A DNA stretch of 64,000 bases from Hippopus hippopus (GCA_946811185.2 OX328106.1:7916777-7980776); one strand, 5' to 3'. Counted from the first letter of the stretch, positions 41,543 through 54,920 are shown. Notes: generated by a model not told the origin, from the letters alone. Made by a program: numbers and translations.

Positions 41543-44500
41543 TTTTTTTTTTTTTTTTTTTTTTTTTAATAGAATTAGAATGGGGGGGGGGGGGTAAAAA
41601 CAGATACAAAAAATGTAATCACAATTTCTCCAGAGTCGATATTTCTGAAATTGTCCACCAAAAGATTGCGGCTTCTATGATGCTATGCATCATAAATTTG
41701 TCTTATTCTTATATAGAATATCACTTCGTTTTCTGTAGCAGTCTTGGATATATAATGCAGATTTACGTAGTACACGTTTGTCTGTGAGCATCAGTTTAAG
41801 TCTTTCGCTGTATGGAATTTGGATGAAATTAGCAATCAATCCATTTGCATATTTATAAAAACCTAACCTAATAATTGTATAGGTAGAACAATCAAACAAA
41901 AAATTAAATTCATTTTCAACGGAGTCTTTCTCATTACATATAAAACAAAAACGTCTCTCCGGTTTGACATGTCTGTATCGTCCTGTTTCTATGTGAAGTG
42001 GTAATGTCCCTGTGCGGAGCTGTGCTATAAACGATCTAAGATGCCATGGTAAATGCACTGTTACATAATTTTCGATTTTATAGTCGTTTTTAATATTACG
42101 ATAAACTTTTGTTTTTGACTGAGTGTGTAAACTATTTCGCCACTGTGTGTGTGCTGTTTCGGACAGTTTTTCATATACAGTATCGATGACTGATTTTATT
42201 GATTGATCACACATACACTTAGAGTAGTATAATTCGGCTAGACCACTTTCATCGAAAATCAATTTAATTTCAGAACACCATCCTTTGTCCTGTTTGTAAT
42301 CCCAGTTAAATACTTTTTTTGTGAGTCTGTCCTCCCGCATTAAAACAAGTCGGTTCCATAACCTTACCCTTTCTAAATGTCTGCGTATTCGCATCGAGGG
42401 CCATCCTGTGTCCCCATTTACCACAAGGGTTGACGCAAACTTGTTAACCCCAAGAAACGTGCGGAGGGCTCTTACTTGTATAGTTTCACTTTTTGGGTAG
42501 CATTTATATCCCCAAATACCAGCACTATAGTTCGCAATAGGCATTACACTTGTTTCATAAAGTTTACTATATACGTTGAATGTTAACCCATTAACGTTAC
42601 GCGCTTTATTTATTAGAGCTCCTAGTGCTCTTTTAAGGCGGACTCAGCTAATACTTTAGCGGTCTCCGAGAAGTCAAGGTGTTCTGTGAAAACACAACCC
42701 AAGTATTTGTATTGTGAAACAATTTCAATGTCATGTTCACCGATATGAAATGTAACGTTTGTTTTATTTTGACTTTTTTTACGGAAGTGGATGATGTTCG
42801 TTTTAGATGAATTAATTTGCATTCTCCACTCACGACACCATCTATTAACTGTATCCAACAGTTGTTGTAAGTCATCTTCGGACTCGGCTAATATCAATAT
42901 ATCATCTGCATACATCAAAATATAATTTTTTTCACTGTCTAGTGGAATTCCGAGGTTTAAAATGTTAAGCTCCATTGCTAAATCATTCACATATAAGGAA
43001 AATAATGTAGGCGAAATTTTATTTCCCTGTTCGACCCCACAGTTTATGGTAAAAAAGTCTGTAAATTCTCCGATTACGTTAACTCTGCCTTTTGACATAC
43101 TATATAGTGATTTAATGATTGTGTAAAATCGACCATTTACTCCGATAGCGAGAAGTTTGCTCAATAGACAATCTCTGTCAACACGATCAAAAGCTTTCTG
43201 CATGTCAATAAAACAAGCAAAAGTTGGTTGCCCTTTCTCCTTGCGATTACGAACTATCGAACAAAGTGTGAACAGGTGATCAGCACAAGAACGGAATTTT
43301 CTGAATCCATTTTGTTCGTCCACAATAAAGTCATTGAATTCTAAATACTTTGTAAGCCTTGCGTTTAAAACGCTAGAGAACAGTTTACTTATTGTTGGTA
43401 GAAGGCTTATCCCTCTATAGTTTAAAAGAACCCTGGGATCGCTGGTTTTACACTTGGGTATTGGTTTGATTATAGAATGTGACCAAACTTCAGGCACGGT
43501 TCCCGATCGAAAACATAAATTAAACAGGTTGTGTAAGAGTTTCTGAGACTGAGCGTTTTTGAACACTTCATACGGTAAATTGTCTTCGCCGCATGCGCGA
43601 CCATTTTTTCCTTCTTTTACAGCTTTCACTACCTCTTCCAAGGTTATGTCTCTGTTCAAAATACATGTATCATAACTTATATTCTCATTCTGCTCATTAG
43701 TAAAATCTTGATTCTCCAAAGCTTCTTTGAATTTCAGTACTTCTTGATAAAATGTTTCGTCAAAATCAGTACCTTCACATGATTTTGCTTTGTCAAATAA
43801 GTTTTTAAAGTCATTTTGCCACCGTCGTAAAATACTTGTTTTGTCATGGCAGATATTACCATTTTCATCTTTCACCTCAGAGGGAATATCTGTTGATTTT
43901 CTTGGACCAAGATTATTTATTTGTCTCCAGAATTCTTGTAGGTTATCCTTAGAAATAGCTTCTAATTCAACTTGTTTATCACGTTCATACTTTCTTTTCG
44001 CTTTTTTCACCTCTCTGTCAAATTCCTTCTGCTTTAATTTATATATTGCTCTTTTAGCATCTTTATCGCGTATATTTCCTTTAAACAAAAGAAATTTCTT
44101 CTCGCTTTCACAAAGCTCTTTGAAGAGTATGTCTAAATAGCTGTTCCACCATTTCTTATATTGGTGTCTTGAACGTTTTTTCGTTTGCATAGAGGAAAAT
44201 TTCACAGGCACTTTTTCTTGTAATTCCGAATAATACAAATTACAGACTTCCCCGTAAATGCGATCTATCTCTGTCTGATCTGTACTTTCTTTTCGTAATT
44301 TATCTATCAGTTTTTCAAAATCTGCAGAGACTAAAAAATTATCTGATAATGCTTTATAGTTATATTTCTTTCCTTGTATAGCTTGTCTCCCATCTTTCGA
44401 ACACCCATAAAATGAATTCTCCTCGTCTGATCTGTGAAATGTTTCCGCAGCCTTAACCTTACACTGAAGCAAGGAGTGATCTGGTAATGAACAGTGTGCT

Positions 44501-45108
44501 TTTATATCATATTTTTCACAAATCTTTTTCATATGCATAACCTTAAACTCTGTGAAATCAAGTAAATTTGAATGAGGCGTAAACACATAATCAACCACGG
44601 CTTTCCCTTTAGTTGGTACTGAAGTGTAATCATTGTATTCATTTGTAATTCTCCCATTCAAAATACACAATTTTGTTTCTCTTAAAAAGTACATGAACAA
44701 GTCACCGTGTCTGTTTTTTACAGAATCTTTTACTTTTCTAGTTGGTACGTCATCAATATTTTCAATGACGTCGCTCATATCCGAAATTCTAGCATTTAGA
44801 TCACCACAAAATACATTAACTCCGAGTTTATATGAGTATATACTATACTGGATAAGTGATTATAAAATTCGTCTGCTATCCTTCCTCTTTCTGAACCTTC
44901 CGGCGGTAAATAACATACAGTAATGATAATCTCTTTTAAATTTTCTTTACTAGTAAGTTTCAATGACAGAATACCGTCAAAGTGTTTTTCTGTAATGGAT
45001 ACTATACTGATTCAACTATTTCGATTTAATGAGGATAGCAACTCCACCGGAACCACATTTTGCACTCGATTTCAATAGTTGTCTGTTATGATCGTAGAAT
45101 GTATATGT
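41543..45108 (-). mobile_element. Non-LTR retrotransposon (LINE), 5' truncated
   Basis: The minus strand carries endonuclease, reverse transcriptase and C-terminal domain. The 3' side ends near a 25-bp T-run (41543-41567), i.e. a poly(A) tail on the minus strand. The 5' side is cut at a family B MITE (45108 onward). Confidence 0.8.
41690..45070 (-). pseudogene. LINE ORF2 (endonuclease, reverse transcriptase, C-terminal domain) with frameshifts
   Basis: From the N-terminus: endonuclease fragments at 45070-44779 with G-S-G-G-V-A-I-L-I and F-C-G-D-L-N-A-R, broken by a stop near 45016 and a frameshift near 44860; then 718 codons (44778-42622) with the endonuclease end (P-D-H-S-L-L) and reverse transcriptase (Y-R-G-I-S-L-L-P, F-I-D-M-Q-K-A-F-D, Y-A-D-D-I-L-I); a one-base shift near 42640; then 284 codons to 41690 with a C-x2-C...C zinc-binding end. 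Recognisably a young copy of the CR1/L2-like or related type; clade not determined. Fragments of a relative are at 53527-54138. Confidence 0.85.
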
Positions 45109-45360
45109 AAGTCATGCTCTGTGAAAAGGGGGTTTTGCATCTGCAAAAAGTATCGATTTAGATCAGCGTGCGCAGTCTGCGCAGACTGACTTGGATAGAA
45201 ACTTTTTGCTATGGATTTATTTTCTGCATGTTAAAGGACAAGTGTACCCCATCATTCAGTCCGTAGTTCTATAAAATCCTATTCATCATTTATTGTGACA
45301 CATTTGCTTGACATATTGCATCACGGAGATACATCAAAGCCTTTATTCCAGAGCGTGGCT
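45109..45360. repeat. MITE family B
   Basis: catgctctgtgaaaaggggg at the start, palindrome gatcagcgtgcgcagtctgc with mirror, right end ggagatacatcaaagccttt. Confidence 0.65.
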
Positions 45361-45394
45361 GAAATATATTATCCTGTTTTTCTCGCTACCTGAA

Positions 45395-45606
45395 CCAAAT
45401 AATTCATCTTTAGGGATCTTTGAGAAAAAGGCTGTTGAAAACACTGTGGGAAAAGGAGAAAACTGGGACCAGTATTTTCGCCTTTTTCAACAATGTTTTC
45501 TAGCTTTTCAGAGACACCATCCATCTGTGGAGCAATATTCAGTTTGACGTCTGCCAATGCTTTCGATATTGAGATGTCTAAAACTTTGCCATGTGGTGAA
45601 GAGTAA
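45395..45606. repeat. MITE family A, diverged copy
   Basis: Contains gttgaaaacactgtgggaaa, shortened palindrome and the right end catgtggtgaagagtaa. Confidence 0.6.
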
Positions 45607-46084
45607 TTTAAAGTTATGTTGTAATTGACTTACAGCTGATGTATTCGCCAACCATCTTAAATCAGATTCTAATTCTCAATACTTTACTAGGCTATACAGT
45701 ATCGCAATGTCTGACTAGATAAATAAAACAGATTTGCCAATCGGAAAGTGTGTTACCTTCTCAAGTTGAATGAGAACAAGAATGCAGTTCAGAAATGTTT
45801 TGTAAATACAATCCCAGAGGTTTGCGTAGAACACATCGAAATCTTTAATGAACGAAAAGCAATTAGACCACTTTACATGTATACAGATTGCTTTATTTCC
45901 CTTTACAAAGTTTAGTTGTATTTTAATATACTTGATTGTGTGAAAACACAATGATATGATAACATTGTTTGTGGTGCCGTTTTTCGTTGTTCCTTTATTC
46001 AATCTTATGATCAGCGGATATTCCGATACATACTATTTATTGATTTCTTTTATTATCCGCATTTGTACACAGTCCACAACATAA

Positions 46085-46150
46085 TAAGAGTTGCAGACAG
46101 TGCTGATCGAGATCGGGTACGTTCTCTGTAGTATGATCTTGGCTTCTAAC
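46085..46150. repeat. MITE family C relic
   Basis: gcagacagtgctgatcgaga ... gtagtatgatcttg retains one arm and a weak mirror. Confidence 0.4.
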
Positions 46151-47829
46151 CGTTCCCCATTAATTCTAAACTTCAGCCTAAAGTCACTTCTGTTCTATTC
46201 AGTATATATCTTTCTTTCTAGTGGGCGAAAACACTTTTTTTTTTTTTGTTAAATAAAAGCAGATAAAACAAGTGACAACCTTTCATTTCTATATTCATTA
46301 GAATATCGCACATTATATTGCACATAGGTAGACGTAAAATAGGCATATCTTTTAAAAGTGTAAATCAGGATTACAACTCGACGACCTTTACTTGTTATTA
46401 TCCATAAAACCGCGCCGCCATGTTGGATACTATTTATAGGTACTCATTTGCATAACAGAGATGGCCGCTCTACATACCCTTAGTATACCGGTATAATAAA
46501 TGTAAATGTAAATATCAGAGATGGTCGTTCTGCATCCATAGAATTAGATTCTTTTAAAATTAAAAAAGATCGTTCCGAAAGATAAACACCTTTCCTTAGG
46601 AGCGGAGTACCATCATTCCTTGTATGCAAATAAGTATCTTTAAAAAGATCTCTGACTACACGTTGCAAATAGGTCATCGATTAAAAAATCTTTGTTTACA
46701 TTGACCGAGGTGCATCTGTCATTTTGTACAAGTACAGATATTGCTTGATATAGCAATGAAGTTAACTATCGACATGAAAGTTTCATTTTAGTTATTTAGA
46801 AGCCTAAAGGTTAAGTATATAGATCTATACGGAATAACATTATTATGTTGTAGTATCTTTCCTCGGACTTGTATTTGCTTCGAGGCCGATTTTCGAGATG
46901 TCAAATTTTCCCTCGCATCTCGAAGTGAATGCAAGGTCAAAGAAACATGACAGTCGTCTATCGTATGTCTATAAATCTTAAAAACTAGATATTGCAATTA
47001 TTGTCAATTTTATTCGAAATCAGAGAAAACAAGATACAAAAAAAAAAAAAAAAAAACTTGTCAAGCTGGTGAGCTCAAAAACCATTAGTATTAATAAATG
47101 TAAATGAGCGGCACGTCGTTGGCAAAAGGGAGTTTGATGCACTCCGTGATCTATTAAAATTCAAGGCATTCCGATTTTTTCCTATTATTTGTTTTATTTT
47201 GTTTCGAATAAAATGTCTATAACTGCATTATTTTGTTGTGAAAAACAGGTATATAATAAAAAGAAATACTATGTAGTGAAACCTTTCTGCATTCTGATCT
47301 TGATCTATGCCGTTCGCAAGAGACACTGTCTTCGTGCACTGCGCCGAAATGGTTAAAGCTATCCTTGTCCAACGTTATATCATGCAATCCATGACACACT
47401 TAAAAACATACAAGATCAAAGTAACAATTCCGGACGATAGGTCTACATGCATCTGCATAAAAAAAAAAGTCTGTATTTTAATTAATGCAAAACATAATAT
47501 GCATTGGGTCGGTCATATGGACTGATTTTATTCTGCGATTCAGTAACAATAATAGATAATCACACGCCACGTGAAGCGATTGCCTTAAACCGTTCCTTTT
47601 GTACCTGTTTTATTCAGTAAACAAGAAAGTATTAGCCTACAACATTTGTTCATTAATCCCTGATTCTCAGACAACCTCTCTAATTTAACATGAAGCATAT
47701 TAGAGCAAGTTAGAAGGCTTACTTCGACTTTTTAATGGTTTACGAAACCTGTAACTCAAATTGCACAGACTGTCATATAAACTGGTCATGTACAGATAAT
47801 ATATACGAAAATCAACCCTTAGCTACTCG
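46151..47829. other. Intergenic, no gene seen
   Basis: Contains a diverged family B fragment near 47100-47170, an A-run at 47039-47056 and short ORFs without features. Confidence 0.45.
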
Positions 47830-48387
47830 AGCAGAGTTAAATGGGACTCATTATATAACAACGTAAATATTGATTGGGATCAAGTTCATGGAAATGTGTT
47901 TAAATGCACAAAAGACACTTATACACAATGGTTTCAAACAAGAATAATACATAGAATAATTCCAACAAATTCTCTGCTTTTTAAAATGAAACTGATAGAT
48001 ACTAACTTATGTACATTTTGTAAACGATATGAAGAAACTATTCTACATTTATTCCATGAATGTGAACACACCAAATTATTGATTAATAACATTGCAACAA
48101 TATTAAGTACTTTTGACCATACTCTACAAATTGATAGTCGAACTTTACTTTTAGGCACATATACACCAAACGTACCTTTGGACAGGCTACTTTTAGAATT
48201 TGAAAAATATATTTATCACTGTAGGAATAAACAAACATTACCCTCAATGATCGGTTTAAAGAATATTTTAAATTTTATCTTGAACATTCATAATTGCACA
48301 AAAACACATGAAGTTGACAAATGTCACATGACAATTGTAGAGCATCTTTTTCCTATTGCCAGTATAGTGTACAGATACACATATTAA
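47830..48387 (+). pseudogene. LINE C-terminal fragment
   Basis: Open from the W-D-S-L-Y-N-N region through 48387. Contains Y-T-Q-W-F-Q-T-R-I-I-H-R-I and L-C-T-F-C-K-R-Y...H-L-F-H-E-C, the C-terminal zinc-binding block of a LINE reverse transcriptase. The upstream part is missing. Related to 14150-14905. Confidence 0.75.
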
Positions 48388-48521
48388 TGAATATCTATAT
48401 CATTTTCTAAACAAAGATTCCAGTTTCTTTACTTCATATCCACACACCCACTCACCCAAACACTCACATACTTGCACCTATTTTATGTATTTTTCATTCT
48501 GATTTCTGATTGTTTTTATTT

Positions 48522-48522
48522 A

Positions 48523-48554
<32 letters not shown>

Positions 48555-48560
48555 AATAAA
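48522..48560. repeat. (TC)n tract followed by AATAAA
   Basis: Pyrimidine tract to 48554, then aataaa at 48555-48560, probably the 3' tail of the LINE fragment. Confidence 0.6.
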
Positions 48561-48743
48561 GCCACATTCAAGTGATGGAACAACTTTATGAAAATACAAT
48601 CTTTGTTAGCCATATGAAACATCTTTTGTATAAGAGTGCTAAAAATATATTATTAAGGACTATTATCTTTAACATCATTAGTGTCATTAGTATAAATACA
48701 TTACTAACACATTACTAACAAACCTACTAACATTGAATTGTAA

Positions 48744-48779
48744 GGTATGATGGGAGATGGCCACGACTCCCATCATACC
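48744..48779. repeat. Short hairpin
   Basis: ggtatgatgggag and ctcccatcatacc are perfect inverted copies around gatggccacga-type loop sequence. Confidence 0.6.
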
Positions 48780-48819
48780 AGTTGACGTGGCAAATAAAAA
48801 TCTAAATTAAAGAAAACCC

Positions 48820-48925
48820 TTAGCTGCTAAGCGCGACTCACTGACCTTTTGCGGACTGTGTAGATCAAGATCAGACTCCACAGAACGTGCAGTCTGATCT
48901 TGGATCTACACTGTCCGAAAAGGAG
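48820..48925. repeat. MITE family C, clear copy
   Basis: ttagctgctaagcgcgactc, then gcggactgtgtagatcaaga mirrored by cttggatctacactgtccg. A clean full hairpin. Confidence 0.75.
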
Positions 48926-49149
48926 ATATTATTCCCCAAAACAAGACTTAGAAATAGCAATAATTGGGTTTTTACTATCGAAATTAAAATTTCATTCTAG
49001 TTATTTAGCAGGATTAGGGTAAACAAACTGTATATGGGTATTGTCCTGAACTGTTGGCGACAAAATTTATACTAGTCCATATTGAAAACCACACAGACAA
49101 AAATTAATTATGACTCAAATGCTGAAATTCGTATCGGAAAGGGTAAAAA

Positions 49150-49275
49150 AAAAAAAAAAAAACATTGCAGGAAAATGAGAAAATGCTAGTAGCAAGCACT
49201 GTCTCCTTTTCCCACAATGTTTTCAAAAGTACTCTTTCTCAGGCTTGTTAAAACACGGTATTGTTTGGTAAAGGG
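49150..49275. repeat. MITE family A, partial copy
   Basis: An A-run, then gcaggaaaatgagaaaatgc with its mirror, and a right end tattgtttggtaaagggtaa. Confidence 0.6.
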
Positions 49276-49384
49276 TAATTCAGCTCTATAGTAGAGAACG
49301 CAATGAACTAAGATTGTGACGTCAAGCATGATATCTATCCAATCTCCTGAATAGAAGGTAAAGATTTGATATCTTATAAATGAG

Positions 49385-49615
49385 TGGCGCTTTTGCAAAA
49401 GGGGGCTGAATGCACCTTCTTGATGTATTATACCAGGCAAATCATCACATAATTATGAATCCATAAAATCCATTTTGATTCAATCATGAGCTATAATGGT
49501 CCTTTGACATGCAAAAAATTTAAAGATACCAAAAAGTTGTCAGCCAAAATCGACATGGGCCGATATGTTTTGCAGATGCATTAAACTCCTTTTTCACAGA
49601 GCATGTCTCAATTAT
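49385..49615. repeat. MITE family B
   Basis: gcgcttttgcaaaagggggc at the left, cctttgacatgcaaaaaatt in the middle, ttttcacagagcatgtctca at the right. Confidence 0.6.
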
Positions 49616-50149
49616 TTCTGTCATGTTCTGTTGTTATAAGTCAAGCATAGGCCGGAAACAAAACGTATGTAAGATGAAGAATATAGTGAAGACAGAGAGT
49701 ATATACAACAAAGTACATGGCGAGAATGAAGGCGGACGAAATGGAAAACTTCCTCAGAAACACTTGATCTACACTGTCCGCAAAATTGCCCGGCGTGACG
49801 CTTAGCTGTCTAAGGGTAAAGACACTACGTATCCCATCAAGGAGATACTATTAAACATTTCTTCTCATACTTTCCTTTCTTTCTTAAAACAGCTATTACG
49901 TAATCGCTATTTTTATAAAATCATTTTCAAATAGTTCAGATTTTTTTGTCCCCCTGGCGACAAAATTCGCCGTCCACCTCTATTTTGTTAATCTAATTTT
50001 ACCGAGTGTGCATCACTTTTGTTTACTGATCATATCACTCTGTTATTGATGGTTAACAAGCTTATGGCTTATCAAATTCAGCGATACAGAATCTTACAAG
50101 TTTTGTTGGATTATGCAAATCTGAATAGATACCTTTCAGAGTTGAACCT

Positions 50150-50370
50150 TTACCAAACAGTTCCGTGTTTTCACAACAGTGATGAAAATACCTTTTGAAA
50201 ACATTGTGGGAAAAGGAGAAAATGCTCGTCATTTTCTCCTTTTCCCACAATGTTTTTCCCCTGTCAAAGATTTTCAGTTTATTGAACACATTTCAACTCT
50301 CATATTTGCTACCTACAAATGCTCTCAATTCGAAAATCTGAAATTTATTGTTTGGGAAAGGATAAAGAGA
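50150..50370. repeat. MITE family A, short-palindrome copy
   Basis: cttttgaaaacattgtggga with gagaaaatgctcgtcatttt as a truncated palindrome tip; right end gtttgggaaaggataaag. Confidence 0.65.
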
Positions 50371-50537
50371 CGTGTTTTGCGAGGGTTTACACACACAAAA
50401 AAAAAACATAACAGTTAAAGATTCTTATTCAATTTTTAAATGACAATCATTACAGATCATTGTTCCATTTCGCACCTCAGTTCGTTCAAGTTTTCAATTC
50501 TCGGATGTTAAACGAGGCGTTAAACTGCGAAGCATTA

Positions 50538-50650
50538 TTTGAGCCGTGCTCTGGCAAATGGAGGCTTAATGCATCTCTGTAATGCATAATATTAAGCAAG
50601 CCATCACATAACTATAGATCCACAACATCCATAACGTACAGAGATTGAAA
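50538..50650. repeat. MITE family B, left part
   Basis: tttgagccgtgctctggcaa, gcttaatgcatctctgtaat, then tagatccacaacatcc. Confidence 0.55.
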
Positions 50651-50926
50651 CCGGAAGGTCGCTGGGCCAAATTTTTTCCCAAGGATCGGTGATACTGACT
50701 AGCCCTCGCTGCAAAATTTGGCTCTCTCTCATCGCTAACCCTTGTTTCGACGATGTTTATGTTGGAAAGAAGCCGGTAGCTTAGGAAGAGCACTGTGCGC
50801 AGTGTTCGTAAAAATATTCTAGGGAAGTAAGGATAGGCGGATGGCCGCCGTGATAAAGCAGAAATAATGTTGAAATAAGAGCTAAACACTATACAATCAA
50901 CTTCAGTAAGATTTGAATACCTCTTA

Positions 50927-52236
50927 TCAACTGTCATTAATTGCTATCAAGTCCAAAATTTCATTCGCGGCTTTAATGCCGGACATATATGCTGAATGGA
51001 CATATCCATATTGTTTGTGGCTTAAATGTTCTCCGGCAAAATAGATCTGCCCATGGGGTGCTGACAGGTCATTCATATCAGTAGACTCAAAATGAGACGG
51101 CCAGTAACTAAATGAACCTCTGAAGAAAGGATCTGACGACCATCTTGAAATTTTGAAATCAACCGGAAACGGAACTCGTTTCTTCGGATACATTCGTTGT
51201 AATACGCTGATAAGCTCCGTGACAACTTCCCTGTCACTCATATTCTCAATTCGCTTTGATTCCGTGTCGTATAGAGACAGTTGTAGAATGTTACTCCCAG
51301 GGTAAACTTGGTTCAAATTAAGTCAAAACTTATTAAGAGTTTTGTCATTTGAAACAAACACAAGAAATGAGGCATCGTCCCAGAATGTGTAAGGGAACAG
51401 AAGATAAATGTGTGAAAAATCACAAATACCAAACTTATCTATGGCAGCTAATTTCCAAGGTGGAAGTGGTGGTGAAAACTCAACAGCTCTCTGTTGAAGT
51501 ACACCAAGGCTAAATGTTACGATGACAAAGTCCGCACAATAAACCGTCCCATCCTTTGTATACACAGTAACCTCATCGTCTGATTGGTCAATTTTTGTTA
51601 CATGCTTATTGAAATGTATTTGAAGTTTGTGTGGAATTGAGGATTCTAAGTGGTGGATCAGATGTTCAAAGCCTCTGGAATCATTCACTGGCATCAGCTC
51701 TGTCGAATTGAACTCTTCATATGGTGCATTAATCAGAAGATGCTTTGCTGACAAATAATCAGCATGAACACCACTTTCGAATCCCACGAAGTACTCTTCC
51801 ACCATGTTTTCCCATGGATGTTCTGGGTTCCAACCTGCCCTCTGCAGCATATCGCGCACTGAAACATCATCGTCATCAGAACTAGCTGTTCCTACATCGT
51901 TTATTAAGGCATCCAACCCCTCAAAGGCATTGTCAGCTTCCAGTGTTATATTGTCGCCATTTTCATCCTTCACAGACCAATTTGGAGACAGGAACTCCCC
52001 GCTGATGTGAGACAGTCCAGTTTCGGTCGCCATTTTGTAGACTGGATTTGTACCTTTTCCATAGATCCACATGGCCCCGAGTTCTACAGTATGGTTGCCT
52101 AGTTTCTCGCTTTTTATACGACCGCCTATTCGATTTGTACCCTCGATGATTTGGAAATTTGTAAAACCTCTGTCTGACAGAGCTTTTGCCGCGGACAAGC
52201 CGGCCATTCCGCCACCGAGAATCAGGACAGATCGAT
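50927..52236 (-). pseudogene. Flavin amine oxidase (polyamine-oxidase-like) exon with one in-frame TGA
   Basis: Oxidises amines with FAD. The exon opens after an acceptor (tttactattttcag) and encodes the dinucleotide-binding motif V-L-I-L-G-G-G-M-A-G-L, R-I-G-G-R, E-L-G-A-M-W-I, then the substrate and FAD C-terminal motif Y-F-A-G-E-H-L. The frame is interrupted only by TGA at 51323-51325; both sides are open (over 300 and ~132 codons). About 435 codons, near the size of secreted polyamine oxidases. An N-terminal exon must lie upstream (higher coordinates) and was not found. It may be a true gene with a nonsense allele, or a pseudogene. Confidence 0.8.
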
Positions 52237-52299
52237 CTGAAAATAGTAAAGGTCCTCTTAAGATTTTGTTTTTGGATGATTTATATTTCATCGGTTATA

Positions 52300-52914
52300 T
52301 ATACATCCTTACAGCCAAAGAGAGAGAGAAAAAACGCTGTTAAAAATTGATAAAGTGCAGAATGATTTAGAATTAAGTCAGACATGTAAACTTATATCAA
52401 TTACCGATATATATAGTGTGAGAGATAAATACTAAAGGGGTTTGTCTTCAATTTAAAAACCGGAAACAACAACACCGTTTTTTTTTTCTTGAAGACCGCA
52501 AGAAAATGAAACGCATCCTCTATCCGTCCTAATCGGTGCATTCTTGCAACCGTCAGAGGATTTACTAGCATTTGATATGAAAATACAAATATGGTTAAAG
52601 TTTCATAAAATAAAGATGAAATGGGTTAAAAACTGGCTGAAAAACGAATGTAGATGTATTTGAAGTTTAAAATTAGGAGTTAGATAGAAATGAAATAATC
52701 ATTAATTAATATACTCAGTTCTATAAATAAGTGTGCACTTAATTTTCTTTTATTTCTCGTCGCATGTTTTACTGAAGACCAACAAATTTGGTATCATACT
52801 TTAGTTCAGAGTCTGTAGAAAATGTCAGGCTAACCAGATTTTGACTAACAGAAAGTTTAAGTTAGGTTTTTGCAGTTTAAATGAAGGTGGTACTAAAATC
52901 AAAGTTGAACAAGC
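52300..52914. other. No gene seen
   Basis: Expected to hold the first exon or intron of the amine oxidase; no clear signal-peptide exon was identified. Confidence 0.4.
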
Positions 52915-53000
52915 AGTCGGTATCTATCAAAGATCAGACTTTACGTTCTTTGCAGCCCGATGTTCATCTATACAGTCTGCAAATACTCCATTGTTCACAT
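52915..53000. repeat. MITE family C, diverged
   Basis: gtcggtatctatcaaagatc, agactttacgttctttgcag and catctatacagtctgc are the decayed arms. Confidence 0.45.
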
Positions 53001-53111
53001 GAGACACTACAAGGGACACTGATCAGTGCACAGGTCGCCGTAACTCATGTAAAACACAGAATAAAAACTGCGTCAAACACCAAAGAAATAAATAAGTTAG
53101 CTTGACCTCCT

Positions 53112-53310
53112 TTAACTCTTTACCACTCGACCAAATTTTAAACTTGTCAAAATTGAAAGTATTTATGGACGACGATTTAAATGTGAGAAAACATTTTGGA
53201 AAAAAAGGAGAAAATGCTGTTTACCAGCATTTTCTCCATTTCCCACTTTTTTGAAATTCTTTTTTAGGGTCTTTAAAGCTCAGGGATCGTTGAATTTTGG
53301 CAAAGGGTAG
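53112..53310. repeat. MITE family A
   Basis: Starts tttaactctttaccactcga; palindrome gagaaaatgctgtttaccag with mirror; ends with gaattttggcaaagggta. Confidence 0.65.
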
Positions 53311-53473
53311 CCTCAGGGTGTCTATATCAGATTTCAATCGGTTTTCTTATCTTACAAATTATGACATACAGTAACAGAGAAGGGAATTCATGAATACAAT
53401 AGACACGTCATTTGAATTGATTGCATCTTTGTCAAAGTATCATGTTTGTCGAATTTAGGGTAATTATTGATTA

Positions 53474-53524
53474 ACTGACTGACTGACTGACTGACTCACT
53501 CACTCACTCACTCACTCACTCACT
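53474..53524. repeat. (CTGA)n / (CACT)n microsatellite
   Basis: Five CTGA units then about eight CACT units; abuts the LINE fragment. Confidence 0.9.
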
Positions 53525-53526
53525 AA

Positions 53527-54138
53527 ATTGATTTTGGATGAAAGTGGTTTAGCCGAATTATACGACTCTAAGTCTATGTGTGATCGATTAATAAAATCAA
53601 TCATCGATACTGTATATAAAAAACTATCAGAAACAGCACACACAATGGTGAAATAGCTACACACTCAATAAAAAACAAAAATTTATCGTAATATTAAAAA
53701 CGGCTATAAAATCGAAAATTATGTAACAGTGCATTTACCATGGCATCTTAGATCGTTCATAGCACAGCTCCGCACAGGGACATTACCACTATACATAGAA
53801 ACAGGACGATACAGACATGTCAAACCGGAGAGACGGTTTTGTTTTTATATGTAATGAGAAAGACTCCGTTTAAAATGAATTGCAGTTTTTGTTTGATTGT
53901 TCTACCTATACAATTATTAGGCTAGGTTTTTATGAATATGCAAATGGATTGATTGCTAATTTCATTTCAATTCCATACAGCGAAAGACTTAAACCTATGC
54001 TCACAGACAAACGTTTACTACGTTAATCTGCATTATATATCCAAGACTGCTACAGAAAACGATGTGATATTCTATATAAGAATAACATCTAGTGCACTAC
54101 GTTGACACCATAAATCTTTCAAATCTGTGTTCAGTATA
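53527..54138 (+). pseudogene. LINE C-terminal end and 3' UTR, split by the 54139-60778 insertion
   Basis: Matches the complement of 41690-42290 in sequence (for example catggcatcttagatcgttc), with stops and indels. The 3' UTR continues at 60779-60935 to a tail ataaataaactactactac. Confidence 0.8.
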
Positions 54139-54759
54139 CAGTATGGACCAACGTACAGTCTCGTAAATCGGAAGCTGCTGTCACTGTACGCCCAAAATCA
54201 GTTAGCTGCGGTAAACAAATATCATAAAACAGGCTAGTACATCAATTCTAGTGAACTGAAAGTTATTATGTGCATATCATTTGAGAGGTAGTAGGTTTTT
54301 CTACCAACCTTTACTGCAATTTGGAACGTGAACCATGCGCTTTTTGCACAGGAAAGCTGCATCACCAATTTTTGCCATTTACGGTTGCCATGACGGCTAA
54401 ACTTTTGCTTCCTATTCTTCAAGGAAGATCTGTAACCATTTTCTGATTATTCACACAGATAAAGAAATTACATATCCATAAGAGTATTCAGCACTTTTCC
54501 TGTGGAAATAATTCAACTTTTCCTGAGGTACTATCAAAAGGTTCATTGTACTATCAGCTGCCCACTGGGTTTTTTTTCACTGTCCAGTTAGCTGTGATTT
54601 TCTGAACAGGCATATATCGAGATATTTTTACAGCATTGACATTATTATTTCATGTATTGAACAAGTAGTGAAGATAAGTTTCATTTCAGAAGGGGCAAAG
54701 AATGTGGGGATGGGGGTTCTTAAGTTGCTCGGGGTTGAGTGTCTTAGATTCCTAATCCG

Positions 54760-54920
54760 AACCTCTTGGGTTCCATTTCCACCTTAAGCATTGTGTTAGT
54801 CCACGGATCGTTCATATAACATCGTCTATATACGATTCCTGGTTAGTCGTGGAAGTGTCCTTTGACAAACACGTTACAGCCACTTACAGCTGAAACCCAG
54901 TAAAGTCACGAATAAGTAAA
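54760..54920 (+). repeat. SINE-like fragment
   Basis: gtggaagtgtcctttgacaa followed by tacagctgaaacccagtaaa resembles the body at 380-575. Confidence 0.45.

Noticed and set aside
51323..51325. Selenocysteine codon in the amine oxidase
   Set aside because: No member of the family is known to me as a selenoprotein and no SECIS-like structure was recognised.
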